DNA of 43,521 nucleotides. Source: a virus. Position 1 is the first letter of the stretch; the number at the start of each line of letters is the position of its first letter. The stretch lies in the IMG/VR virus record IMGVR_UViG_3300022698_000101, positions 1-43,521 of that record. One strand, 5' to 3'. Shown here piece by piece: positions 39,234-43,521 of this stretch. Made by a program: the position numbers and the translations under genes. The notes beneath the pieces were generated by a model. That model worked only from the letters and a program-made list of their open reading frames with translations. It had not been told where the DNA came from and did not search any database.

Positions 39234-39929
39234 TTATGCATTCAACGCAGGATGGCCGAACATGCGAATTAGAAACTGACCTGCGGTATACGTATTGTCA
39301 TCAGTTGAACCTTGAACAAGATAAAAATAATAATCGTCTGTGATTGCCGGTGCGAGATTCTGAATGGTCTCGCCTAATGTCCAGTCGCCGGTACCGTCAC
39401 AAATGGTAGCTGTATTGGCAACTGTATCATCGAATTCTTCATCACCGGCTGATCCTTGAACCAGGAGGATGTCAGCATCGCCGGCTGTAGGTACTTCCAA
39501 ACAAGTCATTTCCACTTTGTAAATGATACCATCTTCTTCAACATTCTGTTGCCCAAGATAAGCTGGGTCGCCTGATGAATCTAAACCGATGACATCATTA
39601 GCGGTACCTGATGAATCGAGGCCAGTAAGGTCAATCTGAATTTCCTTGATGATGTCCTCATTCTCGAACCAGCGATATGTCCTCGGTGCAAAAGCTGTGC
39701 CAACTGCGCCTGCGCCGTGTTCAGTCAATGGAGAGCCCTTATCAGCAACAAATCGGGGATAGTCATCCATTTCATCGAGTGAGCGAATCTTGGCGAGTGT
39801 CCATTCTGTCCAGTATTCAGCAATGAGAGCATCACTAATGTTTAAAAGGGCAGCAGTACGAGCTGCAGAATACCCGGCTACATGACAACGTTTTGATAAT
39901 TCTTTCTTCTGTGCGGTTGTAAGTGACAT
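39234..39929 (-). CDS. Structural-region protein of unknown function (P22 needle slot)
   Basis: A 231-residue acidic protein. The N-terminus looks like a small helix-turn-helix (LSKRCHVAGYSAARTAALLN). The rest is beta-rich, with short repeats: GLDSSG twice (about 103 and 115) and LVQGS twice (about 156 and 205). It is not coiled-coil, so it is unlike the P22 needle gp26 despite the same map place. A head decoration, plug or tail-tip protein is possible. Confidence 0.6.
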   Translation of the reverse strand: MSLTTAQKKELSKRCHVAGYSAARTAALLNISDALIAEYWTEWTLAKIRSLDEMDDYPRFVADKGSPLTEHGAGAVGTAFAPRTYRWFENEDIIKEIQIDLTGLDSSGTANDVIGLDSSGDPAYLGQQNVEEDGIIYKVEMTCLEVPTAGDADILLVQGSAGDEEFDDTVANTATICDGTGDWTLGETIQNLAPAITDDYYFYLVQGSTDDNTYTAGQFLIRMFGHPALNA

Positions 39930-39956
39930 TTCGTTCTCCTTTACCTTGGGGGTTAA

Positions 39957-41399
39957 TTATTTAATATCCGCTTCTAACTTGATTATGACGGGTTTTACTG
40001 CGTCTGACCATCTAAATCGCCAGATACAGAAACGCGGAATACGTCCGTTTTTACGCCAAATAACCCTTTGCCCATATTTACCTATTTTACCTATACGCCG
40101 TGAGCGTTCATAATCAAAAGTCTTTGCGTCTTCCGATATTGCTAACGATACAACTGGATCTTCAACTCCGTTACCGACGCCTGATTCGACAGTTAGTTCG
40201 ATCATAGGTATTCTAAGTGGTTTGCCCCCTTTAGCTATCGGCTGGGTTGTAAAGACACGTACAATATTATTGTCATATTCTTGATACTCAGCTTTATCAA
40301 GAATCCCAATTCTACCATCTTGAGAATCTCCCACAATATTGTACCCGTACGCATGAACTAAGGAATTCACTCGCCAGCGGACTTGGGTAGGATCACCGGT
40401 TACGGCATCATCAACCGAAGACTTCTGCTCATGCCACAGGTTTGTTGTCATATTAAACACAAATGTACGCTCAAGAAAACTAAAAGCAACAAAAAATTGT
40501 CCGTCAAAGCTCCACGTAATTGCGAATGTTACATTCAAAACTGCATCTGTAAATCCGCCAATTACGTTGTCAATGGCTATAGTAGAGATCTTTTGAAACT
40601 GACCGCGCACAAAAGCCCAAATACCTGGACTTTCATTCTTGCCTCCGCCAATCATGAAAAATTGCTGATTCGAAGAAACGAGAGAAAAAGGAGCATAGCA
40701 GCCTTTATCTAAGAAGATGTTGTTTCTTTGGAACGGAAATCCTGGGCCTCCGATGTTTTGGAATCCTTCAGTCGTTTCTGAGCCTGTAACGAAAAGCTGG
40801 TTGTTGTGCACCACCGGTGCAACAATAGGATCAGGATCAGCTTCAGCAGTTCCAAAATCCAGTGCGTCCCAAGTGGTACCGTCATTAAGAGCGGATATAA
40901 TCCATTTTTTAGAGTCAGTACTACAAGCGAAATACCCATCAATAAAGACAACGTACTGAGGATCGCCAGAAGCCCTAAAGTCTGCGTCAGTAATTTCAAC
41001 TAATCCTCCCGCAACTGAATAGATATACCCCTTACCACTGGGCACAAGAATCATTAGTTGCGTTCCGTTGTCAGCCATACTGACGCGGGTTGAGCCTTCA
41101 ATTGTGTCAATGGCAGTAAGAGTGAAAGTTTCTACGCCGGATATATACGATCTATCCAGTCGGTATAGCGTATCTCCTTGGACAAAATAAGGAATACCAG
41201 CTAAGTCCCAAGAACCGCGATTAACTTCATCAGTTGTTGCTCCTGCTGTAGCAATCTGACGTATCCCGGGGGTTCCGACAAGCTGGCGTTTGGAAAGGGT
41301 TGGCACTTCAGGAGTTACTGGAATCCAATTTGTACATTCCTGATGTGAAATAGGTAAGGATTTCGCTACATAAAATCCATTTGTCAGCGGTATTTCCAT
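39957..41399 (-). CDS. Tail hub / packaged-DNA stabilisation protein, P22 gp10-like
   Basis: A 480-residue beta-propeller-like protein with features of P22 gp10 (472 residues). The N-terminus is LTNGFYVAKSLPISHQECTN with NWIPV. The middle has GYFACSTDSKKWIISALNDG, and the C-terminal third has GRIGILDKAEYQEYDNNIVR, then RIPMIELTVESGVG and YGQRVIWRKNGRIPRF. That last stretch corresponds to the P22 gp10 VYDKRVLWKRVGRIRR region. gp10 binds gp4 under the portal and carries tailspikes. Its ATG overlaps the preceding gene's stop. Confidence 0.85.
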   Translation of the reverse strand: MEIPLTNGFYVAKSLPISHQECTNWIPVTPEVPTLSKRQLVGTPGIRQIATAGATTDEVNRGSWDLAGIPYFVQGDTLYRLDRSYISGVETFTLTAIDTIEGSTRVSMADNGTQLMILVPSGKGYIYSVAGGLVEITDADFRASGDPQYVVFIDGYFACSTDSKKWIISALNDGTTWDALDFGTAEADPDPIVAPVVHNNQLFVTGSETTEGFQNIGGPGFPFQRNNIFLDKGCYAPFSLVSSNQQFFMIGGGKNESPGIWAFVRGQFQKISTIAIDNVIGGFTDAVLNVTFAITWSFDGQFFVAFSFLERTFVFNMTTNLWHEQKSSVDDAVTGDPTQVRWRVNSLVHAYGYNIVGDSQDGRIGILDKAEYQEYDNNIVRVFTTQPIAKGGKPLRIPMIELTVESGVGNGVEDPVVSLAISEDAKTFDYERSRRIGKIGKYGQRVIWRKNGRIPRFCIWRFRWSDAVKPVIIKLEADIK

Positions 41400-42955
41400 T
41401 ATCCAGAAATCCTCATTATAATGTTCTCAATGATAACGTTGACTGCGGTATCATCGTTCTGTACCCACAATTCAACGTAATCATCAGTAGCAAAGTCATA
41501 GCTCCAAATCAAAGACATATTACCAATATCTCCGGAATTAACTTCTCTTGTAATTTGGCTTGCAGCAACTTGAACGTCATTTATATATAGAAAAAAGGAG
41601 ATATCATCAATCCCAGATGCAAGATCTACTGATATAGAGGCTGTAATATCTAAATGCGCCCCTTTGCCAGTATATGTAAATCGTCCGCCAGACGTAATAG
41701 TAAATCTGTGATTTGCCTGAGCTGTCCACGTTGCCCCCACAATAACCGGAGTAGCGGAGGCTGCGATTGTAATAGTCGCTCCACCGTGTGTAGCTAAGGC
41801 CAGATTTGTTGAGTTGACAGCGTTGGGGTTAAGAGCAAATTCCCAGAGATCATCATAAGGAGAGATATTCTCAAGGAAAGTGCCGGAACCGAACTGCTGT
41901 GTAGTCGTAATTGAAGCAAACCCGCCGGCAGCAATATTCCCGTCGTTAGCTAGACCTGCAATGCAATAGGATGTTGCGTCGGCCAGAATAAAGATGCCGT
42001 CTCCTATTGCTATAGCCAAGAACGTAGCAGAACCCAAGTCAAAAGCCTTGGCGCCGGTGGCGGTAATATCAAAATCAAAAATCTTGCAATAGAAAGTAGA
42101 GTTAGTGCCGGAAAAAGCCAATCCGTCAGTGGCTGCGATAAAACTAATAGACCGGAAGAACGTCAGGTTCATTTCATCAATAGTACCCACAGTATCACAG
42201 TCTACAGTACCCTCTGTAAAAATGAATTCATGATCGCCGGTAGTAGAAGAAATGTCAAATGCCTGGGCGCTGGTGCAAGACAACTTAATACCTTTTATAG
42301 TACAGCTGTTGTCAAGAGCTGTAATCATTGTATTGGACCCAGTGTATGTGAGAGTAATCAGTCTATCATCTGGAGCCTGGATAACAGTACCCGCTCCCAT
42401 TACAAATCGGCTGGCTGTGCTCACATCATTAACAATACGGTATTCAGTATCTCCTGCAAGGGTAATCACACCGCTGACAGGGGTTGGAAAATCAGATTCC
42501 TGATACACGAAAACCGTCTTACTCGTACCCGGGGTACCGGATTCTGAAATTTGGATAATGTCGCCAGATTCGGCAACTGTGATACCTGTTCCACCTACAA
42601 TACTCCGGAAAGTGGGCTGAACAGCTGTCTCATTTGCCATAACTGCCGCACCAGTTTGGTCAACATTGAAATTATGGCTAATCTCGATGCCGTCTTGGGT
42701 GCTTAGGCTAGTAGTGATACCTGAGCCGCCCAAAATCGCTCTGATATAGTTGGCGGTAGCAACCTGTTTCAGGACAGGAATTGCCGCTACCTCGCCTATG
42801 CTTGACAAAGACCCCAGAGCAGTTAGACTAGCTAGGAAATCGCTTTGGGATACTTTGTAATTTTGCCCGTTTCTAACTATATCAATATAGTCACCTGCTT
42901 GGAAGGCTGAAACGGCTACAAAATCACTCTTTTTAATATCACGTGCTCTTGTCAT
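41399..42955 (-). CDS. Beta-rich structural protein inserted between gp4 and gp10 genes
   Basis: A 518-residue protein rich in threonine, serine, alanine, isoleucine and glycine. The N-terminal part (MTRARDIKKSDFVAVSAFQA, then AGDYIDIVRNGQNYKVSQSD) is phage fibre-like. Repeated IVGGTGIT/LGGSGITT turns occur at about 75-130. The middle looks like a beta-helix, and the C-terminal 140 residues (GGRFTYTGKGAHLDITASIS; WVQNDDTAVNVIIENIIMRI) look like a C1q/TNF-type jelly roll. P22 has no gene here. A tail appendage or head fibre is likely. Confidence 0.65.
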   Translation of the reverse strand: MTRARDIKKSDFVAVSAFQAGDYIDIVRNGQNYKVSQSDFLASLTALGSLSSIGEVAAIPVLKQVATANYIRAILGGSGITTSLSTQDGIEISHNFNVDQTGAAVMANETAVQPTFRSIVGGTGITVAESGDIIQISESGTPGTSKTVFVYQESDFPTPVSGVITLAGDTEYRIVNDVSTASRFVMGAGTVIQAPDDRLITLTYTGSNTMITALDNSCTIKGIKLSCTSAQAFDISSTTGDHEFIFTEGTVDCDTVGTIDEMNLTFFRSISFIAATDGLAFSGTNSTFYCKIFDFDITATGAKAFDLGSATFLAIAIGDGIFILADATSYCIAGLANDGNIAAGGFASITTTQQFGSGTFLENISPYDDLWEFALNPNAVNSTNLALATHGGATITIAASATPVIVGATWTAQANHRFTITSGGRFTYTGKGAHLDITASISVDLASGIDDISFFLYINDVQVAASQITREVNSGDIGNMSLIWSYDFATDDYVELWVQNDDTAVNVIIENIIMRISG

Positions 42956-43437
42956 GGTGCTGCCTCCGTCTCATCTTCCAGTGCCACGCTTCCACCAGAT
43001 TCCGTAAGGATGGTTGATTCCTCATCCGAATAGAATGTAGTATCAGCGTAACCCGGGTAATCATTCCCTGAGCCCTGCGGTAAAGTACACGGGTATTCAG
43101 TATCGGTTATATCGACAGCTAAGTCTACAAGGATCATCATTCCATCTTTTGCAGCTTTTGCTAGCGCCGGAGGAACGGGCACTTCATACTTAGGAGCAAG
43201 TAGAACTGCAAGGTTCTTCTTAATCCCGAATATAGCCCCCTCAGGTACCGTCATCTCATCACCCATATCGTTGACAACGGTATACCCTAGAGTTATGCCC
43301 TTTGCTTCAAGTGCTAGCATCATATCATTCAGCGCTCTAATTGCAGCAGCTGCTTCAGACGCTTCCACGGGAGCCTCGTCGGCTTGTACAACCAAATCCT
43401 CTAACGCGTCAATAACGACTTCGTTAACTTTGGCCAT
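42952..43437 (-). CDS. Tail accessory factor / head completion protein, P22 gp4-like
   Basis: A 161-residue protein matching P22 gp4 in length (166) and in sequence style: VVIDALEDLVVQADEAPVEA, then IRALNDMMLALEAKGITLGY, VPEGAIFGIKKNLAVLLAPK and VPPALAKAAKDGMMI. gp4 binds beneath the portal to close the head and build the tail. A GGAG site (43448-43451) lies 10 bases before the ATG. The stop overlaps the next ATG by 4 bases. Confidence 0.88.
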   Translation of the reverse strand: MAKVNEVVIDALEDLVVQADEAPVEASEAAAAIRALNDMMLALEAKGITLGYTVVNDMGDEMTVPEGAIFGIKKNLAVLLAPKYEVPVPPALAKAAKDGMMILVDLAVDITDTEYPCTLPQGSGNDYPGYADTTFYSDEESTILTESGGSVALEDETEAAP

Positions 43438-43452
43438 TGTCCAGGTGCTCCT

Positions 43453-43521
43453 TTATACGTTTAAGAGCGTTACGTTGAACATCTTCGAGACCGCCTCGGT
43501 TAACGACCCTGCGTCCTGTAA
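43453..43521 (-). CDS. 3' end of the gene cut at the left edge (if circular)
   Basis: Reading leftward from the right edge in the frame that joins the 1-177 gene gives 22 codons ending in TAA at 43455-43453: LQDAGSLTEAVSKMFNVTLL and two more residues. The stop is immediately followed by the AAGGAG ribosome site of the gp4-like gene. An alternative open frame at this edge (ending at 43424, containing RNALKRIKEH) overlaps the gp4 start and, in the circular model, has no good start codon, so it is less likely. Confidence 0.6.
   Translation of the reverse strand, partial: LQDAGSLTEAVSKMFNVTLLNV

Noticed and set aside
1-43521. Integrase, lysogeny repressor, tRNA genes, CRISPR arrays or insertion sequences
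   Set aside because: None was recognised on reading both strands; no cloverleaf, repeat-spacer array or transposase motif was seen.
43424-43521. Alternative frame at the right edge ending at 43424 (contains RNALKRIKEH)
   Set aside because: Low first-position T makes it look coding, but it overlaps the gp4 start, and across the joined ends it meets stops without any usual start codon. The other frame continues the left-edge gene. If the window is not circular this should be reconsidered.

Overview
The window reads as a complete or nearly complete genome of a tailed, short-tailed (P22/Sf6-type podovirus) bacteriophage. The diagnostic set is a P22-fold coat protein, an acidic scaffold, a gp1-like portal of about 700 residues, an Sf6-type large terminase with a P22 gp3-like small terminase, a gp4-like tail accessory factor, a gp10-like tail hub protein and three large predicted ejection proteins. 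I see no integrase, excisionase or recognisable CI/Cro repressor, so a virulent lifestyle is more likely than a temperate one. A lipobox lipoprotein, a holin-like protein and an M15-type endolysin point to a Gram-negative host. The species cannot be told from the sequence.

The map is circular in logic. The gene cut at the left edge (positions 1-177, minus strand) continues in frame into the right edge (43453-43521) and then stops directly in front of the ribosome binding site of the gp4-like gene. The joined order coat > small gene > gp4 > gp10 > gp14-like > ejection proteins is the P22 order, and circular permutation fits headful packaging. On the circle there are two transcription blocks. 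The leftward late block runs from about 7086 down through base 1/43521 to 25056. It holds packaging, head, tail, ejection, fibres and lysis. The rightward early/middle block runs from 7902 to 24894. They diverge from an AT-rich, repeat-laden region (7087-8341) and converge on a terminator at about 24980-25006.

Rightward block: a promoter-gene-terminator unit (7902-8105) lies between two sets of 18-bp-spaced AATGAnnnTCATT repeats. A run of very small genes follows (8342-10296), including microproteins with membrane segments. Next come a DUF932-like gene and a 172-residue protein whose C-terminal domain is a paralogue of the 7902 gene. A primase-helicase gene then runs on the opposite strand. 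After it come a replication/recombination module (DUF2800 nuclease, DUF2815 ssDNA-binding protein, family A DNA polymerase, SNF2 helicase, VRR-NUC nuclease) and a deoxynucleotide module (nucleoside deoxyribosyltransferase, HD nucleotidase, small P-loop kinase, divergent ThyX-like protein, all-alpha NTP pyrophosphatase). It ends with a small Tad1/Acb2-like putative anti-defence protein and a HAD-type protein.

Leftward block: beyond the standard P22-like morphogenesis genes it carries an ADP-ribosyltransferase-like domain in a predicted ejected protein, two tandem paralogous tail fibres that both end in an S74 self-cleaving chaperone, and a compact lysis region that includes a secreted fibronectin-III-like protein. 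All functional names come from motifs recognised by eye; no database search was possible.
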